Below are positions 8,600-16,536 of a stretch of DNA of 40,569 nt, in pieces. Below the pieces are notes generated by a model. It had not been told where the DNA came from, did not search any database, and saw only the letters and a list, made by a program, of their open reading frames with translations. A program made the translations under genes and the position numbers. Origin of the DNA: JBILCM01 sp044353165 (GTDB taxonomy: Bacteria > Bacillota > Bacilli > Paenibacillales > YIM-B00363); contig JBILCM010000017.1 of assembly GCA_044353165.1 (NCBI GenBank), positions 1 to 40,569 of the forward strand, written 5' to 3'. Numbering within the stretch: position 1 is the first letter of the stretch; every line of letters begins with the position of its first letter.

Positions 8600-8869
8600 C
8601 TATAACAAAAATTGCACAATGGCGATGATGCCCATCTGCACAAACTGCAATGCAAAAATAGCCACAATCGGTGAAATGTCAATCACACCGCCAATGGCTG
8701 GAATGAATCGGCGAAACGGTGCCAGATAAGGATCAACCAACTTCCCTAACATCGTGCCTATAAAGCTGTCGCGCGCATTCGGCACCCAAGACAGCAAAAT
8801 ATAAGCAATGATCATATACAAGTAAATTTGGTAAAGCACTCTAATGAGATCGATGAGTGTAGACTCCAA
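8600..8869 (-). CDS. ylmG: YggT family membrane protein (YlmG)
   Basis: An 89-residue membrane protein with two hydrophobic helices (about residues 8-30 and 65-88) joined by the conserved YggT loop LSWVPNARDSFIGTMLGKLVDPYLAPFRRFIP. Members of this family occur next to sepF in most Gram-positives and have been linked to division and membrane-protein or osmotic functions without a defined activity. The start is TTG at 8869, with AGAGGGTG about ten bases upstream. It lies between sepF and ylmH in the usual order. Confidence 0.92.
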   Translation of the reverse strand: MESTLIDLIRVLYQIYLYMIIAYILLSWVPNARDSFIGTMLGKLVDPYLAPFRRFIPAIGGVIDISPIVAIFALQFVQMGIIAIVQFLL

Positions 8870-8893
8870 CGTGATAACACCCTCTTCTTTGGT

Positions 8894-9319
8894 TTATGAA
8901 TTGTCTTTCATCATATCGCTAATCGAGCCCTGAACTTCTACAGAATCGGGAGTACAAACAAAGATATTCGAACCAATCTTCGATATGTTCCCATTCAAGG
9001 CGTATACTGTACCGCTTAAGAAATCAACGATACGCATCGCTTGGTCTGACTTTAAACGTTGCAAGTTAATAAGAACCGTCTTGCGCGCACGAAGATGATC
9101 TGCAATCGTCTGCGTTTCTTCATAGTTTCTCGGTTCACAGAGCACAATTTTCGATGATTTTTGCGCATGTAACGACACTACGTTGTTCTTTACTTTGCGC
9201 ACGTCATATGTATTGTTCTTCTGTTCTTGGTCTTCATCTGCGTCATATGCGCGTTCACGCTCCACAGCCTCTTCTTCCTGCAAACCCAAAAAATTCATAA
9301 ATTTATTCATCATTCTCAT
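8894..9319 (-). CDS. sepF: Cell division protein SepF
   Basis: A 141-residue SepF. A short amphipathic N-terminal helix (MMNKFMNFLGL) is the expected membrane anchor, followed by an acidic, disordered linker (residues 15-45) and the conserved globular domain from KIVLCEPRNYEETQTIADHLRARKTVLINLQRL to the C-terminus. SepF forms arcs that bind the FtsZ tail and tether it to the membrane alongside FtsA. The ATG at 9319 has AGGAGG eight bases upstream; ATGs at 9313 and 9310 are less well spaced. It follows ylmE by 18 bases. Confidence 0.95.
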   Translation of the reverse strand: MRMMNKFMNFLGLQEEEAVERERAYDADEDQEQKNNTYDVRKVKNNVVSLHAQKSSKIVLCEPRNYEETQTIADHLRARKTVLINLQRLKSDQAMRIVDFLSGTVYALNGNISKIGSNIFVCTPDSVEVQGSISDMMKDNS

Positions 9320-9337
9320 GCCTTCTTCCTCCTCATA

Positions 9338-10042
9338 CTACTCCGCGTCGCGGCCAACAAGCACTGAACCGAGTCGAATCCAAGTTGCACCTTCTTCTAT
9401 GGCGATTTCAAAATCATTCGACATGCCCATTGAAAGTTCATCGATCGGTTGTCCATAAACATCGAGACGGTTGATTTCATCTCTCCACTCACGTAGTTCC
9501 CGAAAGATGGGTCGCGTGCGCTGTGGATCTTCTTCATGCGGCGCCATGGTCATCAATCCGACAACTTGAATCGCTTTCAATTCGCGAAGTCTTCCGAGGA
9601 ATGACAACAGCTCTGACGGATGAAGTCCATGCTTCGTTTCTTCATCCGAAAGTTTGACCTGAACAAAGCAAGGGACGACCAAATTGCGTTTTGACGCATT
9701 GTTGTGCAGTTCTTCCGCAAGCGACCAACGATCTAGTGAATGCACCATCTGAAATTTGCCTACCACATCTTTTACCTTATTGGTTTGCAAGTGCCCAATG
9801 AAATGCCATGTCACATGATGCGGTTCGTTTGCGAGTACTTCCCATTTGGGCTTCGCATCCTGCCAACGATTTTCCCCGAGATGTAAAAATCCATGAGCGA
9901 TGACCTCTTGCGCACGCGCCAAGGAAACATATTTGGTTACAGCAATCACATGCACTTCATCAGGAAGTCTACCGCATCGATTACAGGCATCTATAATCCG
10001 TTGCTCCACATCGTATGCAGATTGCTGAAGCGAATGCATCAT
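9338..10042 (-). CDS. ylmE: YggS/YlmE family pyridoxal-phosphate-binding protein
   Basis: A 234-residue alanine-racemase-fold protein without the racemase C-terminal domain. Visible signatures are VIAVTKYVS (PLP lysine), HFIGHLQTNKVKDV and the C-terminal SMGMSNDFEIAIEEGATWIRLGSVLVG block that binds the phosphate. The family (PipY/YggS) maintains pyridoxal-phosphate homeostasis and has no known catalytic activity. The ATG at 10042 overlaps the stop of pgeF (ATGA), so the two are coupled; a second in-frame ATG follows directly at 10039. An upstream extension to 10150 lies inside pgeF and is rejected. Confidence 0.95.
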   Translation of the reverse strand: MMHSLQQSAYDVEQRIIDACNRCGRLPDEVHVIAVTKYVSLARAQEVIAHGFLHLGENRWQDAKPKWEVLANEPHHVTWHFIGHLQTNKVKDVVGKFQMVHSLDRWSLAEELHNNASKRNLVVPCFVQVKLSDEETKHGLHPSELLSFLGRLRELKAIQVVGLMTMAPHEEDPQRTRPIFRELREWRDEINRLDVYGQPIDELSMGMSNDFEIAIEEGATWIRLGSVLVGRDAE

Positions 10043-10893
10043 CTCGTGTTCGCCACCTCTTCCCGAATCGCAATCCACGCTGCCATGCGCCCTGTCAATC
10101 CCTGTTCTTTGCGAAAAGAAAAAAACATGTTTGGTTGACAAGCTGTGCAATATCCGGTTAATTCGATATGATTCGGCAAAATTCCTGCTTCAATCAATTT
10201 TTGTCGGTTGAAATTTGCTAAATCAAGCCAATATTTTCCTAAGATCGTTGATGGATTGTAGATCGATCCCCTCCGACCCCCGGCCTTCTCAATCTGCTCA
10301 ATCACGGGATCATCCACTTCGTAACAACATCCTCGAATGGAAGGGCCGATGGCAATACGAATATCCGTAGGTAAGGACCCGAATGCCCTTGACATTGCGC
10401 TTACCGTAGCGTTTGCAATGTTTTTGACGGAACCCCTCCATCCTGCATGGGCAATGCCGATCGCTTTGTGCTTAGGGTCAACGAACCATAGCGGTACACA
10501 ATCCGCAAAGAAAGCCGCCAATACAACCCCTTGTTGCGATGTGATCATCGCATCTTTGCCCGCTATCGCATCATCTTGCTTCAATCGACCAGCACCGACT
10601 GCAGATGGATGCACCTCAATGACTTCGCAACCGTGCACTTGTTGTGCGGATGTCCACTTGCCAAATTCAAAACCTAGCGCATCCAGAAGACGTCGCCGGT
10701 TCTCGATGACATGCTTTAATTCATCTCCTACGTGCAGTGCCGTATTGAGTCCTTGCCAAGAAGCTTGGCTCACACCGCCTGACCGGGTCGATATCCCCGC
10801 ACTTAACCAAGGGAACTGCTCTAGCCATCGTTTAAGTTGTAAAAGCATTATTCCATCGGCATGTTCTAAGCTTATGAAAGGCTCTGGATTCAA
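10039..10893 (-). CDS. pgeF: PgeF/YlmD multicopper-type (laccase domain) protein
   Basis: A 284-residue member of the YfiH/YlmD family (peptidoglycan editing factor or purine nucleoside phosphorylase LACC1-like). Key blocks are STRSGGVS near residue 36, SAQQVHG, the metal-binding FFADCVPLWFVDP, HAGWRGSV and GPSIRGCCYEV. These give the His and Cys ligands of the active site. The family has been assigned purine nucleoside phosphorylase and adenosine deaminase activity; in E. coli PgeF prevents L-Ser misincorporation into muropeptides. The start is TTG at 10893 with AGGGGTG upstream. It is the first gene after the ymxH terminator and begins the sepF-divIVA transcription unit. Confidence 0.92.
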   Translation of the reverse strand: MNPEPFISLEHADGIMLLQLKRWLEQFPWLSAGISTRSGGVSQASWQGLNTALHVGDELKHVIENRRRLLDALGFEFGKWTSAQQVHGCEVIEVHPSAVGAGRLKQDDAIAGKDAMITSQQGVVLAAFFADCVPLWFVDPKHKAIGIAHAGWRGSVKNIANATVSAMSRAFGSLPTDIRIAIGPSIRGCCYEVDDPVIEQIEKAGGRRGSIYNPSTILGKYWLDLANFNRQKLIEAGILPNHIELTGYCTACQPNMFFSFRKEQGLTGRMAAWIAIREEVANTR

Positions 10894-10933
10894 TAAAGAT
10901 GCACACCCCTAACATTACCGTAGTGTACCACAA

Positions 10934-10970
10934 AATGAAACGACATACGAACGAATCCGTATGTCGTCAT
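10934..10970 (-). terminator. Terminator between ymxH and pgeF
   Basis: A perfect ten-base stem (10940-10949 with 10958-10967) and an eight-base loop follow the TAG stop of ymxH directly; the minus strand then reads TTCATTTT, a weak T tract. The stem would also form on the other strand, but no plus-strand gene ends here. Confidence 0.7.
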
Positions 10971-11294
10971 CTAGACGGAGTATGGTTCTTCCTGCAATTC
11001 TTTTTCGCGAATAGGACGTGTCGGCTCTCGAAGACGCTCCTCGGCTGTTCGGTATACTTTAAGATCGTCCAACTTAACCAGAACTACATCGGCGCCGATC
11101 TTGACTATGGCCCGCCAAGGAATGACGATATCGGTGCCGCCTGGGAAAAATCCGAAAAAACGACCTGGACTTGGGACAACGATGGCATCAATGCGGCCCC
11201 CGCGTAAATCCAGTTCAATATCGCTAATTTGACCCAACTTTTTTCCGTCCACAATATTGATAACATCTTTCGTTTGAAAGTCGGTAATTTTCAT
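10971..11294 (-). CDS. ymxH: YlmC/YmxH family PRC-barrel protein
   Basis: A 107-residue protein starting MKITDFQTKDVINIVDGKKLGQISDIELDLRGGRIDAIVVPSPGRFFGFF, which is the PRC-barrel fold of the YlmC/YmxH sporulation family. The residues after position 80 are a charged tail rich in Arg and Glu. Function is not established; family members are typically next to sigG or pgeF, as here. The ATG at 11294 has AAAGGCGGG upstream. It ends at a hairpin terminator, so it either closes the sigE-sigG unit or is separately expressed. The ABC-type gene ylmA, which lies at this place in B. subtilis, is absent. Confidence 0.88.
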   Translation of the reverse strand: MKITDFQTKDVINIVDGKKLGQISDIELDLRGGRIDAIVVPSPGRFFGFFPGGTDIVIPWRAIVKIGADVVLVKLDDLKVYRTAEERLREPTRPIREKELQEEPYSV

Positions 11295-11355
11295 AAGCAG
11301 ACACCCGCCTTTACCCTATCTTATAGGCGAATATTCGTTATTATGCTAACCATTG

Positions 11356-12138
11356 TTACGTTTTTACGTATTTTTGCATTTGTTGGATCGCCGATTTCTC
11401 TAAGCGCGACACTTGCGCTTGGGAGATGCCGATTTCTTCAGCAACTTCCATCTGCGTCTTCCCTTCAAAAAAACGCATCGACAGGATCATCTTTTCACGG
11501 TCGTTTAATTTGCGCATCGCTTCACGAATCACGATTTCTTCAATCCATGACACGTCTTTGTTCGATTCATCACTGATTTGATCCATCACATAAATGGGAT
11601 CACCCCCATCATGATAGATCGGTTCAAACAAAGAAACAGGATCTTGAATCGCATCCAAGGCAAAGACGACATCTTCTTTAGGAACATTCAATTCCGCAGA
11701 TATTTCCATAATCGTCGGTTCTCTGGCGTTGCGATTCGTTAGTGCATCACGTACTTGCAACGCTTTGTACGCAATGTCACGCAAACTTCTTGACACACGA
11801 ATCGGATTGTTATCTCTGAGATACCGCCGAATTTCACCAATGATCATGGGAACTGCATACGTGGAAAACTTCACGTTCTGCCCAAGATCAAAGTTATCGA
11901 TCGCTTTCATCAAACCAATACAACCAACTTGAAACAAATCATCTACAAATTCTCCACGGTTGTTAAAACGTTGTATTACACTTAATACCAATCGCAAGTT
12001 GCCGTTGACCAATTTCTCCCTTGCGGACTGATTTTTCTGCTGCTGTAACGAGACGAATAACTCTCGCATCTCCGCGTTGTTTAATACCGGCAGCTTTGAA
12101 GTATCCACACCACAGATCTCGACTTTGTTGCGGGTCAT
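11356..12138 (-). CDS. sigG: RNA polymerase sigma factor SigG (late forespore)
   Basis: A 260-residue sigma-70 family factor with the SigG N-terminus RNKVEICGVDTSKLPVLNNAEMRELF, region 2 (NLRLVLSVIQRFNNRGEFVDDLFQVGCIGLMKAIDNFD), the -10 recognition helix (FSTYAVPMIIGEIRRYLRD), region 3 and a region 4 helix-turn-helix (TQMEVAEEIGISQAQVSRLEK). It directs late forespore transcription after engulfment. The ATG at 12138 has AGGAGG nine to ten bases upstream. It follows sigE by 114 bases, which carry a sigma-F-like promoter, consistent with expression confined to the forespore rather than by read-through from spoIIGA-sigE. Confidence 0.98.
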   Translation of the reverse strand: MTRNKVEICGVDTSKLPVLNNAEMRELFVSLQQQKNQSAREKLVNGNLRLVLSVIQRFNNRGEFVDDLFQVGCIGLMKAIDNFDLGQNVKFSTYAVPMIIGEIRRYLRDNNPIRVSRSLRDIAYKALQVRDALTNRNAREPTIMEISAELNVPKEDVVFALDAIQDPVSLFEPIYHDGGDPIYVMDQISDESNKDVSWIEEIVIREAMRKLNDREKMILSMRFFEGKTQMEVAEEIGISQAQVSRLEKSAIQQMQKYVKT

Positions 12139-12170
12139 GCGTAAATACCTCCTAGGAGAACATTACTGTT

Positions 12171-12199
12171 CAGTATTTCCGCGTGATGGGAGAATATTC
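12171..12199 (-). promoter_or_regulatory. Candidate sigma-F promoter of sigG
   Basis: GAATA (12195-12199), a 14-base gap and GGAAATACTG (12171-12180) fit the sigma-F pattern G-n-A-T-A / GGnnAnAnTR, with a spacer about one base shorter than usual. B. subtilis sigG is transcribed by sigma-F, which supports the call; spacing is the weak point. Confidence 0.45.
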
Positions 12200-12252
12200 T
12201 TGAACAAATCCTAAGAAAAAGTCAAGGGGTTTACTTTCGTTGGAATTGCACG

Positions 12253-12975
12253 CTAAATCATCTTGTTAAATTCCTTGCGAAGCCTTTTAATGATTCGCTT
12301 TTCCAGCCTTGATATGTACGATTGCGAAATACCTAATTGGTCTGCTACGTCCTTCTGTGTTTTTTCTTCTCCATTCATCAAACCGAATCGCAGTTCCATA
12401 ATCAGCCGCTCTCGCTGCGAGAGCTTATCAAGTGCTTTGTGCAGCAACTTACGGTCCACTTGCTCCTCAATGTTCCGATAGATTGTATCGTTCTCGGTAC
12501 CGAGCACATCAGAAAGCAATAATTCATTGCCGTCCCAGTCAATATTCAATGGTTCATCGAAGGAGACTTCCGAGCGAATCTTGCTGTTTCTGCGCAAATA
12601 CATCAAAATCTCATTCTCAATACAACGTGAAGCATAGGTGGCAAGCTTGATCTTCTTCTCTGGATCAAATGTGTTGACAGCTTTAATTAAGCCAATCGTA
12701 CCGATCGAGACGAGGTCTTCAATATGAATGCCCGTATTTTCAAACTTGCGAGCGATGTAAACAACGAGTCGGAGATTGCGTTCGATTAAGAGCGCTCGAA
12801 TCGCTCCGTCCCCCTTGGATAACCGTGCAAGTAAATACTCTTCCTCTTCTCTTGTGAGCGGCGGGGGCAATGCTTCACTGCCGCCGATATAATACAATTC
12901 TTCCCCTTTCAATCGAAGCACAATAAGCAATCTATAGTAAAAGATCACGAACCTTAATTTCCATCTCATTAACAT
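12253..12975 (-). CDS. sigE: RNA polymerase sigma factor SigE (pro-sigma-E, mother cell)
   Basis: A 240-residue sporulation sigma factor made as an inactive precursor. The membrane-associating pro-sequence (MRWKLRFVIFYYRLLIVLRLKG) precedes the conserved processing region ELYYIGGSEALPPPL. Region 2 (NLRLVVYIARKFENTGIHIEDLVSIGTIGLIKAVNTFD) and a region 4 helix-turn-helix (TQKDVADQLGISQSYISRLEK) follow. The upstream neighbour SpoIIGA is the protease that removes the pro-sequence; the two genes are 38 bases apart and form the spoIIG operon. The ATG at 12975 has GGAGG nine bases upstream. Confidence 0.98.
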   Translation of the reverse strand: MLMRWKLRFVIFYYRLLIVLRLKGEELYYIGGSEALPPPLTREEEEYLLARLSKGDGAIRALLIERNLRLVVYIARKFENTGIHIEDLVSIGTIGLIKAVNTFDPEKKIKLATYASRCIENEILMYLRRNSKIRSEVSFDEPLNIDWDGNELLLSDVLGTENDTIYRNIEEQVDRKLLHKALDKLSQRERLIMELRFGLMNGEEKTQKDVADQLGISQSYISRLEKRIIKRLRKEFNKMI

Positions 12976-13013
12976 GACGTATATCCTCCCCGTTGTTGAA
13001 AGCCCAAGCCTGT

Positions 13014-13925
13014 TTATGATGGTATGAGATCCGGATGGATAATGGCTTGATATGTTCCTTCCGAACTTAATTTCGCACTGCTAAGACCGATCAACACGCG
13101 GCTTGTGTCCATTCGCAACGCCCCTTGATGGATGGTGACGCGATCCGGTTTCACCGCAATCATGAGCTGGAGTTGTCCTTGTATACCCTTATAAGGGATC
13201 ATTCGAATGCGATCCATCCAAGGGAAAGTGTCCATATGTTGCAACATGTTTTCTACTGTGTTCGTTCTCAGCTTAAGCAACCATTCTGCTGGAAGCACTT
13301 CACTCCACAATTCAGCCTCCATAACCATAACCGGTATTCTTGTAAGGGGATCATACAGATGGTTGCCCGTATCGATCAGCCCGATACATTGGAGATCGTG
13401 TTCATCGAGTTGCACTTCTACCTCGGCCAGGTAAGACATTTTTGTGACTCTTCGTTGCGCTCCATGAAGCACCGTTCGTAAACCTAACACCCCGAGTCCA
13501 GCTGATGCCACAATGAACGTTAATGACCCCCCGATTGCATGCAACGCGCCGCCTGTTTGTGAGAACATCACACCGCTCCATACTTCATGCGTGGACTGGA
13601 ACAATGCGTGCATGGCAAGTATTGTGCCCGCGGTCGTTGCATGCACGACATAGAATGTGATGACAGTCCCCATCAACCCGGTCCATGTATTGAACTTGAA
13701 AGCAGTCATAATCATGAAGATCGAAAATAAACATTTTAAAGTAAATGAATACAGGAATGCCAGCGACGGTACAAACATCAACAGTACATAGGATGCGCCT
13801 ATCGCAGCCGCCAAGACGATGCGCCACATGGATATGTATGTCTTTCTAACTTTTGCGACAACAAGGAGCATCCCGAGATCCAGCACGAAGTTGGTGAGCC
13901 ATACGATGTCCACGTACACAGTCAT
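13014..13925 (-). CDS. spoIIGA: Sporulation sigma-E factor-processing peptidase SpoIIGA
   Basis: A membrane aspartyl protease of 303 residues that cleaves pro-sigma-E at the asymmetric septum after a signal from the forespore (SpoIIR). The N-terminal half has five hydrophobic segments (from VYVDIVWLTNFVLDLGMLLVV to about residue 150). The soluble half has the catalytic IGLIDTGNHLYDP motif with Asp185. The ATG at 13925 is chosen because GGAGG lies eight bases upstream; an in-frame TTG at 13940 has no ribosome-binding site and would overlap this one. The gene is preceded by a promoter with the Spo0A-dependent spoIIG layout. Confidence 0.96.
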   Translation of the reverse strand: MTVYVDIVWLTNFVLDLGMLLVVAKVRKTYISMWRIVLAAAIGASYVLLMFVPSLAFLYSFTLKCLFSIFMIMTAFKFNTWTGLMGTVITFYVVHATTAGTILAMHALFQSTHEVWSGVMFSQTGGALHAIGGSLTFIVASAGLGVLGLRTVLHGAQRRVTKMSYLAEVEVQLDEHDLQCIGLIDTGNHLYDPLTRIPVMVMEAELWSEVLPAEWLLKLRTNTVENMLQHMDTFPWMDRIRMIPYKGIQGQLQLMIAVKPDRVTIHQGALRMDTSRVLIGLSSAKLSSEGTYQAIIHPDLIPS

Positions 13926-13957
13926 CCAAGCCGCCTCCAAAACCGTCTACGAAAGCT

Positions 13958-13990
13958 AGTATAACGAATTCAATTCTCAAAGTCTGTCTA
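13958..13990 (-). promoter_or_regulatory. spoIIG promoter (sigma-A, long spacer)
   Basis: TAGACA (13985-13990) and TATACT (13958-13963) are separated by 21 bases, four more than the sigma-A optimum. In B. subtilis the spoIIG promoter is known for its 22-base spacer and dependence on Spo0A~P bound next to the -35. The same abnormal spacing here, together with 0A-like boxes, supports that control. Confidence 0.7.
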
Positions 13991-14024
13991 AACACGTTGT
14001 CAAAGTGACGCTTCTTTTGTCGAA
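13985..14024 (-). promoter_or_regulatory. Spo0A binding boxes upstream of spoIIGA
   Basis: A perfect 0A box TGTCGAA (read on the plus strand) is at 14018-14024. Two one-mismatch copies in the same orientation are at 13998-14004 (TGTCAAA) and 13985-13991 (TGTCTAA); the last overlaps the -35 hexamer, as in the B. subtilis spoIIG promoter. Binding is inferred from the motif only. Confidence 0.6.
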
Positions 14025-14056
14025 CAAAAACCCCGCTGCCTAATAAGGCAACGGGG
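14025..14056 (-). terminator. Rho-independent terminator after ftsZ
   Basis: Ten-base GC-rich arms at 14047-14056 and 14031-14040 with a six-base loop pair almost perfectly (one mismatch or wobble), followed on the minus strand by TTTTT (14026-14030). It lies about 20 bases after the ftsZ stop and closes the dcw cluster, separating it from spoIIGA. Confidence 0.92.
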
Positions 14057-14076
14057 CGATAAAACCGGTGTCACGG

Positions 14077-15195
14077 TTATTCTTCAGATAAAGTTCTGTT
14101 GCGATTGCGCAAAAAAGTCGGAATTTCGATTTCTTCTCCACCCAGACTCGGCGCGATCGTTCGCGAAGTCGTATTCGTCTGGCGATTAGTGCCCGTCTCT
14201 GGCCCAATCTTCGCTTTGCGAGATGCCGCAGATTGGCCGGCGCGATGATCGAAACCTGTGGCAATCACGGTTACCTTAATCTCTTCTTTCAGGGACTCGT
14301 CAATGATTGCACCAAAAATCATATTCACTTCAGGATCCGCTGCAGACGTGACAATCTCAGCAGCCTCGTTCACTTCATATAAACTCAGATCAGCACCGCC
14401 CGTAATGTTCATAATCACACCGCGAGCACCGTCTATTGAAGTTTCAAGCAACGGACTCATAATTGCGCGTTTGGCAGCTTCTGCAGCACGATTCTCGCCA
14501 CTTGCTCTGCCGATACCCATCAAAGCGGATCCGCGTTCGGTCATGATCGTCTTAATATCTGCAAAATCGAGATTGATTAACCCTGGGACAGCAATCAGAT
14601 CGGAAATTCCCTGCACCCCTTGACGAAGCACATTGTCTGCTTCACGGAACGCTTCAAGCATGGGTGTCTTTTTGTCAACGATTTCTAATAACCGGTCGTT
14701 CGGGATCACTATAAGTGTATCGACCTTCTCTTTCAACGCAGCGAGTCCTTCTTCTGCTTGAGCTTGACGTTTCTTTCCCTCAAACGTGAATGGACGTGTG
14801 ATGACACCTACAGTCAGCGCACCGCATTCCCGAGCAATATCGGCAATCACCGGGGCAGCCCCAGTACCTGTTCCACCACCCATGCCTGCTGTGACAAAAA
14901 CAAGGTCTGCACCTTTGAGCACGTTAACGATCAATTCGCGCGATTCCTCTGCTGCTTTCTTCCCTACCTCTGGGTTTGCCCCTGCGCCAAGTCCACGGGT
15001 AAGCTTGTCCCCAATTTGTAATTTTGTTTCGGATTTTGCGAGGTGGAGTGCTTGTGCGTCCGTATTTACAGTAATAAACTCGACACCTTTGACGCCGTTT
15101 TCGATCATGCGATTCACGGCATTGCTGCCGCCGCCGCCGACTCCAATGACTTTAATTTGTGCGAGCTGGTCCACGTCAATATCAAATTCAAACAT
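14077..15195 (-). CDS. ftsZ: Cell division protein FtsZ
   Basis: A 372-residue tubulin-like GTPase that forms the Z ring. The GTP-binding GGGTGTG signature is at residues 106-112, an N-terminal GVGGGGSNAVNRM loop near 18-30, and the catalytic T7 loop in PGLINLDFADIKTIM. A variable linker rich in Thr, Asn and Arg (about 318-350) leads to the C-terminal peptide EIEIPTFLRNRNR, which contacts FtsA and SepF. The ATG at 15195 has AGGGGGAG upstream. It follows ftsA by 17 bases and ends at a strong terminator. Confidence 0.99.
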   Translation of the reverse strand: MFEFDIDVDQLAQIKVIGVGGGGSNAVNRMIENGVKGVEFITVNTDAQALHLAKSETKLQIGDKLTRGLGAGANPEVGKKAAEESRELIVNVLKGADLVFVTAGMGGGTGTGAAPVIADIARECGALTVGVITRPFTFEGKKRQAQAEEGLAALKEKVDTLIVIPNDRLLEIVDKKTPMLEAFREADNVLRQGVQGISDLIAVPGLINLDFADIKTIMTERGSALMGIGRASGENRAAEAAKRAIMSPLLETSIDGARGVIMNITGGADLSLYEVNEAAEIVTSAADPEVNMIFGAIIDESLKEEIKVTVIATGFDHRAGQSAASRKAKIGPETGTNRQTNTTSRTIAPSLGGEEIEIPTFLRNRNRTLSEE

Positions 15196-15212
15196 GTATG
15201 CTCCCCCTTGCC

Positions 15213-16448
15213 CTAGATAAACTCGTTCAGCCAGTTTCGAAATCGTTCCATGATGCCTGGTTTGTTTGCAGATGTTTTCTTCCGACCAGATGTGGTTTTG
15301 ACAGGCGTCGTTCTCACCCGGAGATACTTGGCTACGTAGGTGATGATCGAAACTCCGCTCACATAGGAGGGTTCTCGAACACCGATGAATTCGGGAGTAG
15401 CAATCCGAACAGACGTATCAAAAGTAGATTGTGCCAATTGCAGTAGGGCCGGCATCGACACGGCTCCACCCGTTAATACATATCCACCTGGAAGATCGCC
15501 GGGTCTCATCCGTTTCACTTCCGCTTTGATCATTTCAAAAATTTCTTGCAGACGGGGCTCGATAATACTTGCTAAATCTGCTTGCGAAAATTCTTTCTCG
15601 ACATTGCTGCCAATGCGCAAAACTTTAAAAGTCTGATCCACCGCAGCGTCCTGAATGGATGCACACCCGTATTTCAATTTGATTTTCTCAGCAATTTCCA
15701 ATTGGGTACGAAGTCCGATGGTGATGTCATTCGTTACAAATTCGCCACCAATAGGCAGCGTTGCCGTTGATGTAATCGTTCCATTCTCGAAGATGGAGAT
15801 CGTCGTTGCACCTGCTCCAATATCCACAAGCACTGTGCCCAGATTTTTCTCATCTTTGGACAAAGCCAGATGACCAGCGGCTATCGGCATGAGAATCAAT
15901 CCAGACACTTTAAGCCCTGCCTTCTCGACACAGCGAAGCATATTATGTATTGAAGTCTTCGCTCCCGTAATGACTGTCGCTTCCACCTCCAAGCGAACAC
16001 CAATCATTCCCTTGGGATCCTGAATTTCATCGAGGCCGTCAACGATGTACTGTTTGGGCACGATACCGATAATTTCTCGTTCTGGAGGAAGTGCGATCAC
16101 CTTGGCTGCTTGCAAAACACGTTCGATATCATCATTGCTGATCTCACGATCATCATTCGATACAGCGACTACACCATGACTGGATTGCAACTGAATGTGA
16201 CTGCCTGCAATGCCGACATACACTTCCGATATTTTCACACCGACCATACGTTCAGAATGCTCTACTGCACCTTTAATAGATTGAACAGTCTTATCTATAT
16301 CAACAATGGAGCCTTTCCGAATTCCTTCAGAGTCTGTTGATCCAACACCGACAATGTGTATGGTACCACCTCTTACTTCCCCAATGATGGCGCGAACTTT
16401 GGACGTCCCAATGTCCAAACTTACAATGATGTCGTTGCTGCCGCTCAA
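15213..16448 (-). CDS. ftsA: Cell division protein FtsA
   Basis: An actin-like ATPase of 411 residues that anchors FtsZ to the membrane. Signatures are SLDIGTSKVRAIIGE (phosphate 1), the SHS2 (1C) domain around residues 85-165, VLVDIGAGATTISIFENG (phosphate 2), and GGYVLTGGAVSMPALLQLAQ (adenosine loop). The C-terminal PGIMERFRNWLNEFI is an amphipathic membrane-targeting helix. The start is TTG at 16448 with AGGGGG upstream. The 149 bases before it carry overlapping promoter candidates, so ftsA-ftsZ can be expressed separately from the rest of the dcw cluster. Confidence 0.98.
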   Translation of the reverse strand: MSGSNDIIVSLDIGTSKVRAIIGEVRGGTIHIVGVGSTDSEGIRKGSIVDIDKTVQSIKGAVEHSERMVGVKISEVYVGIAGSHIQLQSSHGVVAVSNDDREISNDDIERVLQAAKVIALPPEREIIGIVPKQYIVDGLDEIQDPKGMIGVRLEVEATVITGAKTSIHNMLRCVEKAGLKVSGLILMPIAAGHLALSKDEKNLGTVLVDIGAGATTISIFENGTITSTATLPIGGEFVTNDITIGLRTQLEIAEKIKLKYGCASIQDAAVDQTFKVLRIGSNVEKEFSQADLASIIEPRLQEIFEMIKAEVKRMRPGDLPGGYVLTGGAVSMPALLQLAQSTFDTSVRIATPEFIGVREPSYVSGVSIITYVAKYLRVRTTPVKTTSGRKKTSANKPGIMERFRNWLNEFI

Positions 16449-16507
16449 AGCGCTGGCACCCCCTGCGAGTTTAAAAAATCAATGTTGTTAAGATTATAAC
16501 TGTGTAC

Positions 16508-16536
16508 ATATTCAACAAGATTAATGAATAACCTTC
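16508..16536 (-). promoter_or_regulatory. Candidate sigma-H promoter of ftsA-ftsZ
   Basis: GAAGGTTAT (16528-16536), an 11-base spacer and GTTGAATAT (16508-16516) agree at every fixed position with the sigma-H pattern RnAGGwwww / RnnGAATww. It lies about 60 bases ahead of the ftsA TTG. B. subtilis ftsAZ has a sigma-H promoter (P2) that raises FtsZ at the onset of sporulation. Confidence 0.6.

Noticed and set aside
8592..8682. Longer ylmH starting at 8682
   Set aside because: The extra residues lie inside ylmG and have no resemblance to the family, whose N-terminus begins at MKTIYEHF.
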